Source: Kaustia mangrovi (GTDB taxonomy: Bacteria; Pseudomonadota; Alphaproteobacteria; Rhizobiales; Im1). From it: a stretch of 64,000 nucleotides of DNA. Each line of letters opens with the position of its first letter. The first letter of the stretch is position 1. Position numbers and translations under genes: made by a program. Below the pieces are notes generated by a model. That model had not been told where the DNA came from and ran no database searches. It saw only the letters and a list, made by a program, of their open reading frames with translations. Where the stretch lies: assembly GCF_015482775.1 (NCBI RefSeq), contig NZ_CP058214.1, positions 3,090,501-3,154,500 on the forward strand, given 5' to 3'. This document shows, piece after piece, positions 1 through 7,905 of this stretch.

Positions 1-1
1 G

Positions 2-925
2 GTTCGCCAGATGCAGGTCTTCATCCATGTGATGGAGAGCGGAAACTTCTCCAGGGCGGCGGAAGCGATGAACATGCCGCGCTCGACCGTATCCACGGTC
101 ATCCAGGCGCTGGAGGACCGGCTGGGAACGCAACTGATCCACCGCACCACCCGCCGGGTGACGCCGACCCATGACGGCCTGCGGTTTCTCGAGACGGCGC
201 GGGAGCTCGTGGAGGCGGTCGAGGCCAGCGAGCGGATGTTCCGCCCGCGCCCTGCCCAGGCGACGGGCCGCCTGCGTGTCGACATGCCGAGCCGGATCGG
301 GCGCCGGATCGTGATCCCGGCCTTGCCCGGATTCTTGGCCGCGCATCCGCGTCTCGATCTGGAGCTGAGCACGACCGACCGGATGGTCGACATGGTCGGG
401 GAGGGCGTGGACTGCGTCGTCCGGGTCGGCGAGCTGGCCGATTCCGCCCTGGTGTGCCGCAAGCTGGGCGACATCGCGCTGATCAACTGCGCGAGCCCGG
501 ACTATCTCGCCCGCTACGGCACGCCCGAAGGGCTCGACGACCTGCCGCGCCACCATATGGTGAACTACGCCGTGCGCGCACCGTTTCCGGGGGCGGAATG
601 GGAGTATGCCGACGGACGGGCGGTCCGCGCCGTGCCGATGGGAAGCCTGGTCACGGTGGACAATGCGGAGGCCTATATCGCCGCGGCCCGCGCCGGGCTG
701 GGGCTGATCCAGATCCCTGAATTCGACGTTCGCGATCTGTTGGCGGAAGGGGCGCTTGTCGATGTCCTGGCGCGATACCGCCCGCCGGCCATGCCGCTGT
801 CCTTCCTTTACGCGAGGCGCCGCAATCTGCCCGCGCGCATCAGGGTGTTCCAGAGCTGGATCGGCGACCTGCTGGTCGCGCGCGGCGTGTTGCCAGCGTC
901 CGGCGGGGCGCGCGGCGGTCCGTGA
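2..925 (+). CDS. LysR-family transcriptional regulator, 5' end outside the window
   Basis: The frame is already open at base 2 (Val-Arg-Gln precede the first Met at 11). Regulators of this subgroup start a few residues before the 'MQVF' motif, so the true start lies just left of the window. A winged helix-turn-helix occupies about the first 60 residues (SGNFSRAAEAMNMPRSTVS, then LIHRTTRRVTPT). The effector-binding domain follows from about residue 88 to 290. Total length of about 305 residues is normal for LysR. The gene it controls is probably the divergent neighbour outside the window, so no effector can be proposed. The family call is secure; the target is unknown. Confidence 0.9.
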   Translation, partial: VRQMQVFIHVMESGNFSRAAEAMNMPRSTVSTVIQALEDRLGTQLIHRTTRRVTPTHDGLRFLETARELVEAVEASERMFRPRPAQATGRLRVDMPSRIGRRIVIPALPGFLAAHPRLDLELSTTDRMVDMVGEGVDCVVRVGELADSALVCRKLGDIALINCASPDYLARYGTPEGLDDLPRHHMVNYAVRAPFPGAEWEYADGRAVRAVPMGSLVTVDNAEAYIAAARAGLGLIQIPEFDVRDLLAEGALVDVLARYRPPAMPLSFLYARRRNLPARIRVFQSWIGDLLVARGVLPASGGARGGP

Positions 926-1082
926 CGGCCACATGCCCCGATCTCTCCGGGACCGCTGGGGCCCGGACGGCGGTCGTATCCGGGGCGTGGGCGGATATCG
1001 CGTCGACATCGCCCAGCGCCCCTCTTGAAGGTCTCTGCCGTCTCTCACGGGGCAGTGTGCGGCGGCCTTGGCAGGCCCCGGA

Positions 1083-1529
1083 TCACTCCCCGCTCTCGGC
1101 GGACTTGCAGGTGCCGTAGGCGGTCAGGACCGTATGATCGGATGCGGTGACGAAGGTCGTCTTGCCGCTGCTCATCGAGCTCTGAATCGTCCAGCCCACG
1201 GGACCGCTGACACCCTGCATGACGAGGCTGTCGCCCGCCTGGGCCAGGGCGCGGACCGTCGTGATATGCGGCAGTCCGCCCGGACCGGTGGCGGCGATGA
1301 TGCGCTTCTCGAAATGGAAGAGGAAGCGGGCCGGCAGCGGCAGGTCGCCAAGATTGTCCGTCGGCTCGCAGGTCGACGCGTCCTTGCAGAGAACGGCCTT
1401 GTCGAAGGTGCAGGTGGCCGGGTGCGGGGCTGCCGCGCCCTCGGCTTCCTGGATCGCGTCCTCGGCCTGTGCGAGGCCGGCGGAGCCGATCAGGGCAGCC
1501 GCCGCGAGAAGAGGTGAAAGCTTGTGCAT
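1083..1529 (-). CDS. conserved hypothetical exported protein
   Basis: This protein of 148 residues begins with a clear signal peptide (MHKLSPLLAAAALIGSAGLA, cleavage near AQA). The mature part contains three spaced cysteines (CTFDKAVLC, STC) and a short beta-rich domain ending with a further Cys. ATG at 1529 was chosen because GGGGAAC lies about 8 bases upstream; an in-frame TTG at 1544 has no better site and would place residues before the signal peptide. The layout resembles small periplasmic proteins of alphaproteobacteria with no assigned function. The neighbour at 1626-1928 lies on the same strand and is also exported, but nothing ties the two functionally. Function unknown. Confidence 0.7.
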   Translation of the reverse strand: MHKLSPLLAAAALIGSAGLAQAEDAIQEAEGAAAPHPATCTFDKAVLCKDASTCEPTDNLGDLPLPARFLFHFEKRIIAATGPGGLPHITTVRALAQAGDSLVMQGVSGPVGWTIQSSMSSGKTTFVTASDHTVLTAYGTCKSAESGE

Positions 1530-1625
1530 ACTTCGGTTCCCCAAAAATACGGCGCGGTCCAGGCGAGAGACGTCGCACTTGCCGCGGGTGGGTTCGTCAG
1601 GCAGTCGATTGCCGATAGCGCGCGC

Positions 1626-1928
1626 TCAGCGCCGGCAGGGCGGATAGGGCGCATAGCCACAGGGCTGCGGTGCCGGATAGGCCGGATAGGCCGGGTAGTA
1701 GACAGGCGGCGGGGGCGGGGGATAGGCGCCGTAATAGTAATACTTGGCCCTGGGGTGGCTCTTCTTCGTGGAGCTGAGCGCCGCGCCCAGCACGGCACCG
1801 CCGACCAGCGCGCCCACGACGGATCCTGTGTGGCTGTGATGCGCCCTGGCCTGTGTCGGGGCGAGCGCGACGGCAGACGAGGCCAGCACGCCTGCCACCG
1901 CGAAAACACCGATCATCTTCCGACTCAT
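1626..1928 (-). CDS. small exported glycine-zipper protein with Pro/Tyr-rich tail
   Basis: This protein of 100 residues starts at ATG 1928, preceded by GGGGAAC; an in-frame TTG at 1967 is less likely. A signal peptide (MIGVFAVAGVLASSAVALA) is followed by a His-containing linker and a glycine-zipper segment (GSVVGALVGGAVLGAALSS) typical of membrane-inserting or oligomerising surface proteins. The tail is rich in Pro and Tyr (YYYYGAYPPPPPP, then YPAYPAYPAP) and has two Cys. Such proteins are common envelope components in Hyphomicrobiales, but their role is not defined. Upstream is the AT-rich island, which probably contains the promoter. No partner gene is visible. Confidence 0.7.
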   Translation of the reverse strand: MSRKMIGVFAVAGVLASSAVALAPTQARAHHSHTGSVVGALVGGAVLGAALSSTKKSHPRAKYYYYGAYPPPPPPVYYPAYPAYPAPQPCGYAPYPPCRR

Positions 1929-2014
1929 TGATAGGTTCCCCTTCTTCACGTCATATCGGATGGGCAAGACGGGGGCGGGCGCCCCTCATACAGAGCTTTC
2001 CCCCGTATATGCCT

Positions 2015-2175
2015 CATGGATGCTCGTAAAGAATATATCAGCCATGGATTATCGCAAATAATTTCCACAACAAGCTGAAGTCATGATGATTTTCTGACAG
2101 AATATAATGTATATAGATTGGATTTTGATAGTATGAATTTATTTGGAAAATGAAAATAAAGCTATGTTCCATCGA
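2015..2175. other. AT-rich intergenic island
   Basis: About 160 bases between the TRIC-type gene and the small glycine-zipper gene are strikingly AT-rich against a GC-rich background, with runs such as gaatataatgtatatag and gaaaatgaaaataaag. No convincing reading frame is present: the open frame on the minus strand has neither a good ribosome site nor GC-rich codon use. The island probably carries the promoter of the minus-strand gene at 1626-1928 and may bind a nucleoid protein or be a remnant of transferred DNA. No tRNA or terminator structure was recognised in it. Confidence 0.5.
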
Positions 2176-2210
2176 GTGTTTCTGACGGAGTGGGCGGCGG
2201 CTGGGCCGAA

Positions 2211-2852
2211 CTAGTGAAGGTCGCTGGTATAGACGAATTTCGGCATGCTCCAGCCAAAGCGCAGGGCCAGCAGTCTGAGGGTCAGGCCGACCGCCATCGC
2301 GGTAAATGTCGCCACACCGTGGTCCAGGCCGATCCATTGCCCGGTCACATAGAGCGTCCCCGTGACCACCGAGATCGTCGCGTAGAGCTCGGTCCGGAAC
2401 AGCAGCGGGATATCGTTGCAGAGAATGTCGCGGATGACGCCGCCGACGCAGCCGGTGATCATGCCCGAGGCGATGACGACGATGAACGGCATGCCGAGAT
2501 CGGTCGCGACATTGCAGCCGATGATGGTGAACAGCACCAGCCCCACCGCGTCGAGGAACAGGAACAGGCGGCGCAGGTGATCCACGATGCGGGCAATCGC
2601 GATCGTGGCGAGCGCGGCCCCGCCCGTGATGATCAGGTATGACGGGTGCTGGACCCAGGTCAGGGGGTGGTGATCGAGCAGCACGTCGCGCACGGATCCT
2701 CCGCCGAGCGCGGTCGCGCAGCCCAGCAGGAAGACGCCGACCCAGTCCATGCTCCGCCGGCCGGCCGCCAGGGCCGCCGTCATCGCCTCTGCGACAATCG
2801 CGACAATAAAGAGCACGTGAAGGATCAGATCGGAGACATCCGCCGTGTTCAA
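2211..2852 (-). CDS. TRIC-type cation channel family protein (formerly UPF0126)
   Basis: Integral membrane protein of 213 residues with about seven hydrophobic helices. It carries two copies of the family's three-helix repeat, each with its Gly-rich signature: GGGSVRDVLL near residue 50 and GGVIRDIL near residue 135. Bacterial members are trimeric intracellular cation-type channels of the inner membrane. The start is taken as TTG at 2852 because a strong ribosome site (ggggggaa) lies just upstream and the resulting length fits the family (about 205 residues). The longer frame reaching 2942 has no such site. Its neighbours are unrelated regulators, so its physiological ion and role cannot be read from context. 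Confidence 0.85.
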   Translation of the reverse strand: MNTADVSDLILHVLFIVAIVAEAMTAALAAGRRSMDWVGVFLLGCATALGGGSVRDVLLDHHPLTWVQHPSYLIITGGAALATIAIARIVDHLRRLFLFLDAVGLVLFTIIGCNVATDLGMPFIVVIASGMITGCVGGVIRDILCNDIPLLFRTELYATISVVTGTLYVTGQWIGLDHGVATFTAMAVGLTLRLLALRFGWSMPKFVYTSDLH

Positions 2853-3091
2853 GTCATTCCCCCCGAATTGCTGGGCCCGGACCATGCCCGTCAGCCTGCC
2901 ACAGCCATGCGCTCCGGACGAAGAGAGATTTTCACGGGGCACACGCGATCTCTCCGGGCCCGGGGCACTGTATAGGGCCGCGGCAAAACCATTGCCCGAT
3001 GAGTTTTTGACAATATGCTGTGTTTTTATGGCGACGTCTTATGGGGAACGGCGGCGCCGGCGACGGACAAGACTTGACCCGGAGGGGCGGA

Positions 3092-3946
3092 ATGGGAGGG
3101 TTGCTCAAGGACATCCCGGATCACTGGGGAAGCAAGTTCGAGGGGCCGACCGGCGCGGTGACCAGAACGCAGACCGGGCCCAACGAGATCGCGTTCATCG
3201 CGCCATCCCACATGGCCCTGATCATGTTCTCCACCCAGCCCGGCCGGGAGATCGCGCTGAACAGCGACCGCAGGGCGATCGGGACCGCGCCCGTCGGCTC
3301 CGTGGAGCTCGTTCCGGCCGGCGCGGAGCTGTTCGCGCGCTGGCGGGTGGCCAAGGAGAACCTGCTGGTGGCCATGGACGATGCGCGGCTGACCCGGCTC
3401 GCCGGACTGGAGTTCGAGACCGATACGTTCGAACTCATGCCCCCGAGGCTCGGCCATGTCGACGACCGGGGCCTGATGCTCGCCCAGCTCATCCGCGACG
3501 AGGTCCTTCGCGGCGGGATGGCCAACGAGGACTGTATCGACAGCCTGCTGACCGTGTTCGGGATCTATCTCCTCCGGCAGTACTCGTCCGTCAGGGCGCG
3601 CACGCCGGCCGTGCTCACGGGCGGCCTGGCCGCCGGCGCGTGGCGGGAGGTGAACGACTATATCCAGGCCCATCTGTCGGAGAAGATCTCGGTCAGCGAC
3701 ATGGCCCGGATCGCGGGGCTGTCGCCGAGCCACTTCCTGCGGGCCTTCCGCCGCACGACCGGCCAGCCGCCCCACCAGTTCCTGCTCGCGGCGCGTCTCG
3801 ACCGTGCGCGCGACCTCATCGTCGCGAGCGACATGCCCTTCGGCCTGATCGCCAAACTCTCCGGCTTCAACAGCAACAGCCACATGACCGCGACCATGCG
3901 CAGGGTGTGGCAGACGACGCCGAGCGAGCTCCGGCGGCGCGGATAG
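3092..3946 (+). CDS. AraC-family transcriptional regulator
   Basis: DNA-binding activator of 284 residues. The C-terminal third holds the two helix-turn-helix motifs of AraC/XylS proteins (ISVSDMARIAGLSPSHFLR and a second HTH around SDMPFGLIAKLSGFN), ending after the usual 'W..TPSELRRR'. The N-terminal part is a poorly conserved sensor region. ATG 3092 was chosen because ggaggggcgg precedes it directly; upstream in-frame starts at 3020 and 3041 lack a site. The gene is convergent with the acyl-CoA dehydrogenase-like gene at 3966 and only 19 bases away. It may regulate the neighbouring catabolic cluster, but that is only inference from position. Confidence 0.9.
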   Translation: MGGLLKDIPDHWGSKFEGPTGAVTRTQTGPNEIAFIAPSHMALIMFSTQPGREIALNSDRRAIGTAPVGSVELVPAGAELFARWRVAKENLLVAMDDARLTRLAGLEFETDTFELMPPRLGHVDDRGLMLAQLIRDEVLRGGMANEDCIDSLLTVFGIYLLRQYSSVRARTPAVLTGGLAAGAWREVNDYIQAHLSEKISVSDMARIAGLSPSHFLRAFRRTTGQPPHQFLLAARLDRARDLIVASDMPFGLIAKLSGFNSNSHMTATMRRVWQTTPSELRRRG

Positions 3947-3965
3947 GCCGCAAGAGCCCGCACGA

Positions 3966-5135
3966 TCACGGCCGGTCCTGCCGGAACTTCCGTCCGAGAA
4001 CGGACGAGGCGACCTGGTTGCGGAGCATCTGGACCGTTCCGCCGCCGATGGTGAACATCCTGGCGTCGCGCACCATCCTCTCCAGCGGGCGGTTGCGCGA
4101 ATAGCCCATGGCGCCATGGATCTGCAGCGCGTCGTTGGTCACCGAGATCGCGGTCTCCGAGGCCAGGATCTTCGCCTGCGCGGCCTCGTGCATGTCCGGG
4201 AACCCGCTGCCGGCGTTGACCGCGGCCTTGTAGATCAGCGCCTGGGAGGCGGCCAGCGCGACCGACATGTCGGCCAGCATCCATTGCAGCCCCTGGAACT
4301 CCGCGATCGGGCGTCCGAACTGACGGCGCTCGCGGGCATGGTCGCAGGCAAGCTCGAAGGCGCCCTGCGCGATGCCGTGCGCCACGGTGGCCGCCCCCAC
4401 GCGCTGGCCGTTATAGGCGCCCATCAGCGCCGCGAAGCGGGAGGAGGCGCCGTCCGGGCGGGGGACGACCATGTCGTCGGGAACGAACATGTCGTCGAAA
4501 TGGACACGCGTCTCCGGAATGCCGCGCAGACCCATCGCCGGCTCCCGCTCGCCGGTGCGCAGGCCGTCCGTCTCGCCCCGGAAGGCCAGGAAGCCGCCAA
4601 TATCGGAGGTCCCGTCCTCCTCAGCGATCCGGGCGAAGACGAGATGGGTCCTCGACACGCCGCCGCCCGTGATCCAGTGCTTCGTGCCGTTCAGGACATA
4701 GCCGCCGCCGGTCCGTTTGGCCGTCGTGCGCATCTCGGTCGCCGCCGAGCCCGCATCGGGTTCGGTGATGCAGATGGCGGGCTTGTCGCCGGCAAGGACG
4801 AGCCCGGCCACCTTCTGCTTCTGGCGCTCGGTGCCATAGGCCATGACCGCGCCGACGGCGCCCATATTGGCCTCCACGGCGATGCGCGCGGAGACCCCGC
4901 AATTGCGGGCGAGCTGCTCGATGACGAGCACCGCGTCGAGCGCGCCGAGCCCCCGGCCGCCGAGCGAGGCCGGAACGGTCATCCCCATGAACCCGGCCTC
5001 CACGAGCGCCTCGACAGTGTCGAAGGGGTAGCGTTCGCTGCAATCCACCTCGCAGGCGCGCCGCCGCAGATGATCGTCGGAAAGCGCGGCGGCACGCGCC
5101 TGGAGAGCCTGCTGGTCGCGGGTCAGGGGAAACAT
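3966..5135 (-). CDS. acyl-CoA dehydrogenase superfamily protein, 3-sulfinopropanoyl-CoA desulfinase-like
   Basis: Flavoprotein of 389 residues with the acyl-CoA dehydrogenase fold: an FAD/substrate loop ICITEPDAGSAATEM near 121-135, the WITGGGVS region near 154, and the C-terminal DALQIHGAMGY. The catalytic Glu is missing at both places where the superfamily carries it: the usual 'EGT' reads IGGGTVQML, and the alternative helix-G position reads YNGQRVG with Gln at about 244. Arg84 is present. From memory, Gln at the Glu site and an active-site Arg84 are hallmarks of 3-sulfinopropanoyl-CoA desulfinase (Acd of Advenella), which releases sulfite from a CoA ester instead of dehydrogenating it. 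The start at 5135 has AAGGACA upstream; an in-frame ATG at 5171 overlaps the previous stop. It is the last gene of the M20-M24 run. The exact substrate is inferred. Confidence 0.7.
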   Translation of the reverse strand: MFPLTRDQQALQARAAALSDDHLRRRACEVDCSERYPFDTVEALVEAGFMGMTVPASLGGRGLGALDAVLVIEQLARNCGVSARIAVEANMGAVGAVMAYGTERQKQKVAGLVLAGDKPAICITEPDAGSAATEMRTTAKRTGGGYVLNGTKHWITGGGVSRTHLVFARIAEEDGTSDIGGFLAFRGETDGLRTGEREPAMGLRGIPETRVHFDDMFVPDDMVVPRPDGASSRFAALMGAYNGQRVGAATVAHGIAQGAFELACDHARERRQFGRPIAEFQGLQWMLADMSVALAASQALIYKAAVNAGSGFPDMHEAAQAKILASETAISVTNDALQIHGAMGYSRNRPLERMVRDARMFTIGGGTVQMLRNQVASSVLGRKFRQDRP

Positions 5136-5163
5136 TGTCGTGTCCTTTCGGCGGTTGGTCCCG

Positions 5164-6321
5164 TCAGGCATCCTTGACGAAGAGCTCTCTGGGCAGCTCG
5201 GTCAGGGAGACCGGCCCGTCCTTCGTTATCTTGACGGTCTCGCTGAACACATAGCCGTCCTCCGGCTCCCAGATCCCGATGATGAGATGGAAGACCATGC
5301 CGGGGACGAGCTCCGTCTCGTCGTCCGGCTGCAGGCTCGCCCCGCCATCCGTCCAGTCGATGCCGAGCGAATAGCCGATGCGCGATTCCTTGCGCACGCC
5401 GTGTCGCGAGAAGCGGCTGTCGAACGCCCGCGCGACATCCCCGCAGGTCTTGCCGGGTCTGAGCGTTTCGAAGGCGGCGAGGAAGCCGTCCAGCACGGCA
5501 TCGTGAACGGTGCGGAGCCGTTTCGGCGGTTCGCCGAGAAAGACGGTCCTCGACAGCGCGCAGCAATAGCGGTGGCGGAACGCGCCGAGCTCGAAATTGG
5601 TCTGCAGCCCGCCCCGATAGGACCCGTCGCTCCATTTCAGGTGCGGCGCGTTGGCGACGGGCGCGACCGGCATGGTGGGCGTCTTCGTCGGGCCGCCGGG
5701 AACCTCCGGCGTGCCGGCGCACAGGCGCTGCATGATCGTGGCGGCGACGTCGCATTCGCGCGCGCCGGTCCGGATCGCGGCCATGCCCTCCAGCATCGCG
5801 CGGTCCACGATGCGCGCGGCCTCCTCCTGATAGGCCAGCTCGCGGTCCGACTTCGTCTTCTTCAGCACGGAGACCAGCCCGTCGGCGTCGACGAGGGAGG
5901 CGGTGTCCAGCCCCGCCCCGAGCTCGGCATGCTGCTTGACGCCGAAGCCGGTCGCGGTCAGCTCGCAGCCGATCCGCCCCGACGCGCCGAGCCCCGAGGC
6001 GGTCTGCGCGATATGCGTCCAGGGCGAGCCGGAGGCCGACGCGATCAGGGCTTCCGGATAGGCCAGGATGTGTCCGTCGGGCAGCCAGCAGGTCGCCGTC
6101 GCGCAGTGGATGTCCATCTCTCTCAGGATCAGGGCGGGGGTATCGGACGCTTTCGTGACCAGGGCCGCCTGGGGTACGTAGTCCGAATAGCCCTCATATC
6201 CGGTGAGATAGTTGATGTTGGATTCGGTGAGCACCAGCAGCGCGTCCATGCCCGCGGCATCCATCAGCTCGTGAAGGTTTCTCACGCGTGTCCTGTATTC
6301 GGAGATCTCGAAGGCGGGCAT
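5164..6321 (-). CDS. M24-fold hydrolase (DoeA/creatinase/prolidase-like), metal ligands not conserved
   Basis: Protein of 385 residues with the two-domain 'pita-bread' architecture: an N-terminal creatinase-like domain (NINYLTGYEGYSDYVPQAAL near 38-58) and a C-terminal catalytic domain. The positions that bind metal in true Xaa-Pro peptidases are altered: the 'DxGA' Asp region reads NFELGAF, the 'SDxTRT' region reads CCALSRT, and the 'GHGIGL' His region reads IGYSLGI. This resembles creatinase or ectoine hydrolase (DoeA), which hydrolyse C-N bonds without a metal centre. ATG 6321 has agagagagga upstream. It lies 28 bases before the desulfinase-like gene, so the two are probably co-transcribed. 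Likely role: opening an amide or ring in the imported compound; the substrate is unknown. Confidence 0.75.
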   Translation of the reverse strand: MPAFEISEYRTRVRNLHELMDAAGMDALLVLTESNINYLTGYEGYSDYVPQAALVTKASDTPALILREMDIHCATATCWLPDGHILAYPEALIASASGSPWTHIAQTASGLGASGRIGCELTATGFGVKQHAELGAGLDTASLVDADGLVSVLKKTKSDRELAYQEEAARIVDRAMLEGMAAIRTGARECDVAATIMQRLCAGTPEVPGGPTKTPTMPVAPVANAPHLKWSDGSYRGGLQTNFELGAFRHRYCCALSRTVFLGEPPKRLRTVHDAVLDGFLAAFETLRPGKTCGDVARAFDSRFSRHGVRKESRIGYSLGIDWTDGGASLQPDDETELVPGMVFHLIIGIWEPEDGYVFSETVKITKDGPVSLTELPRELFVKDA

Positions 6322-6487
6322 GGTCGGGTCCTCTCTCTTTGTCATAGGAGCCGCACGGGAATCGCGGCTGGCGGGGTGTACGCGGCCCTCCGGCCGGCAG
6401 CCGGCGCGCGGGGCCTTGTGTTATCGGGTCTGTCGGATGCCGGCCGGCGCGTCCCGCGATCTGCGCGGGCGGTCCGGCGGCGGGAGG

Positions 6488-7900
6488 TCACTGGCTTGCG
6501 TAGGGCGGGTCGGTCACGTCCGAGACGGGGTTCCGGAACGTCTCCCGGCTCGTGAAATCCTCATGGTCGGCCTTCGCGCGATCCAGTTGCGACGGCTCGG
6601 CCAGAAGCCGGAAGGCGAGGCCGGCCATGGCCTTGGCGGCATGGACGAGCCCCTTGTGGGCGGCGCCGGCCTTGCCCTGCGCGACGAGTTGCCAGGAATG
6701 GCCGGGCGTCCCCGCCGCATAGCACGCCACCTTGCACTGCACCGTGGGCACCACCCAGCTCACGGTTCCGACATCGGTGGAGCCGTAGCCCTGGACATGC
6801 GGCTGCCGGGGGGAGACCTCGGTGCACAGCACCTCGCCGTCCCTCCGGCAAAGGCCGTTGCGCCGGTAGTCCCGGTCGATCTGGCCGTCGGGAAAGGTCC
6901 GGCCGATCTCCGCGGCGAAGGCCCTGTCCCCGTCGTCGAAGGGCGGGGCGCCGAGATGGGTGAGCGTGTCGAGCATCAGCGCCTCGAGCGTCGGATTGCC
7001 GACAAGATTGGCCTCGCCGCTGAGCTGCTTCCACCTCACCGAGGTCTCCGTCATCGTCGCCGCGCCGCGTGCGACCTCGCAGACCCGCGCGAAGAGCGAC
7101 CACATCTCCTCCAGCGTCGCGCCGCGCACGATGTAGCGCACGCGCGCATGGGGCTGGACGACATTGGGCGCCGTGCCGCCGGTATCGACGACGGCATAGT
7201 GGACGCGCGCGCTGGCCGGCATGTGCTCGCGCAGATAGTTGACGCCGACATTCATGAGCTCGACCGCGTCGAGCGCGCTGCGCCCGTCCTGCGGGGCCAT
7301 GGCGGCATGGCTCGCCCGGCCCTCGAAGGCGAATTCGGCCTCCAGGCAGGCGAGCGAGTTCGCCTCGATCACGCCCGTGAAGGCGGAGGGGTGCCAGCAC
7401 AGCGCGGCATCCACATCGTCGAACAGGCCGGCCTTGACCAGGAAGCTCTTCCCCGAGCCGCCTTCCTCCGCCGGACAGCCGACATAGCGCACGCGCCCCT
7501 CCATCCCGGTCTCCCGCAGGCAGTCGGCAAGGGCGGCCGCGGCGAGCAGGGAGGCCGCGCCGAGCATGTTGTGCCCGCAGCCATGCCCGTTCGCCCCATG
7601 GGCCACCGGCATCCGTTCCGCACGGCCCGCCTGCTGGCTGAGGGCGGGAAGGGCGTCGTACTCGCCGAGGAACGCGATGACGGGGCCGCCCGCGCCGGCC
7701 TCGCCGAGGAGGGCGGTCGGGAGGCCCGCCGTGCCCTCGCTGACAGCGAAGCCGTTCCGGCGCAGCACCTCCGCATGCAGGCGGCTGCTCTGGCGTTCCT
7801 CGTAGTTGAGCTCCGGCGTCTCCCAGACCCGGTCGCTCAGCGCGATGTGGTCCGGCGCCCTGCGCTCGACGGAGCGGCACACCAGGTCGAGACGGTCCAT
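6488..7900 (-). CDS. M20-family amidohydrolase, AbgB-like
   Basis: Zinc amidohydrolase of 470 residues. Visible metal-site motifs are GEYDALPALSQQ near residue 78, HGANGHGCGHN near 105, AEEGGSGKSF near 145 and the late His in AGTPGHSWQL. The dimerisation domain is inserted around residues 190-300 (ASHAAMAPQDGRSALDAVEL). It is closest in layout to p-aminobenzoyl-glutamate hydrolase subunit B and related N-acyl-amino-acid hydrolases. ATG 7900 lies five bases after the stop of the binding-protein gene; an alternative GTG at 7927 would overlap it. Position directly behind the binding protein suggests it cleaves the imported compound in the cytoplasm. Substrate not determinable from sequence. Confidence 0.85.
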   Translation of the reverse strand: MDRLDLVCRSVERRAPDHIALSDRVWETPELNYEERQSSRLHAEVLRRNGFAVSEGTAGLPTALLGEAGAGGPVIAFLGEYDALPALSQQAGRAERMPVAHGANGHGCGHNMLGAASLLAAAALADCLRETGMEGRVRYVGCPAEEGGSGKSFLVKAGLFDDVDAALCWHPSAFTGVIEANSLACLEAEFAFEGRASHAAMAPQDGRSALDAVELMNVGVNYLREHMPASARVHYAVVDTGGTAPNVVQPHARVRYIVRGATLEEMWSLFARVCEVARGAATMTETSVRWKQLSGEANLVGNPTLEALMLDTLTHLGAPPFDDGDRAFAAEIGRTFPDGQIDRDYRRNGLCRRDGEVLCTEVSPRQPHVQGYGSTDVGTVSWVVPTVQCKVACYAAGTPGHSWQLVAQGKAGAAHKGLVHAAKAMAGLAFRLLAEPSQLDRAKADHEDFTSRETFRNPVSDVTDPPYASQ

Positions 7901-7905
7901 GGCGG

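Noticed and set aside
1045-1578. Minus-strand 177-codon frame overlapping the small exported protein
   Set aside because: It is an Arg/Pro-rich shadow frame; the overlapping frame has a clean signal peptide and a ribosome site.
2038-2337. Minus-strand frame of 99 codons covering the AT-rich island
   Set aside because: It overlaps the end of the TRIC-type gene, has no ribosome site and its codon use does not match the genome.
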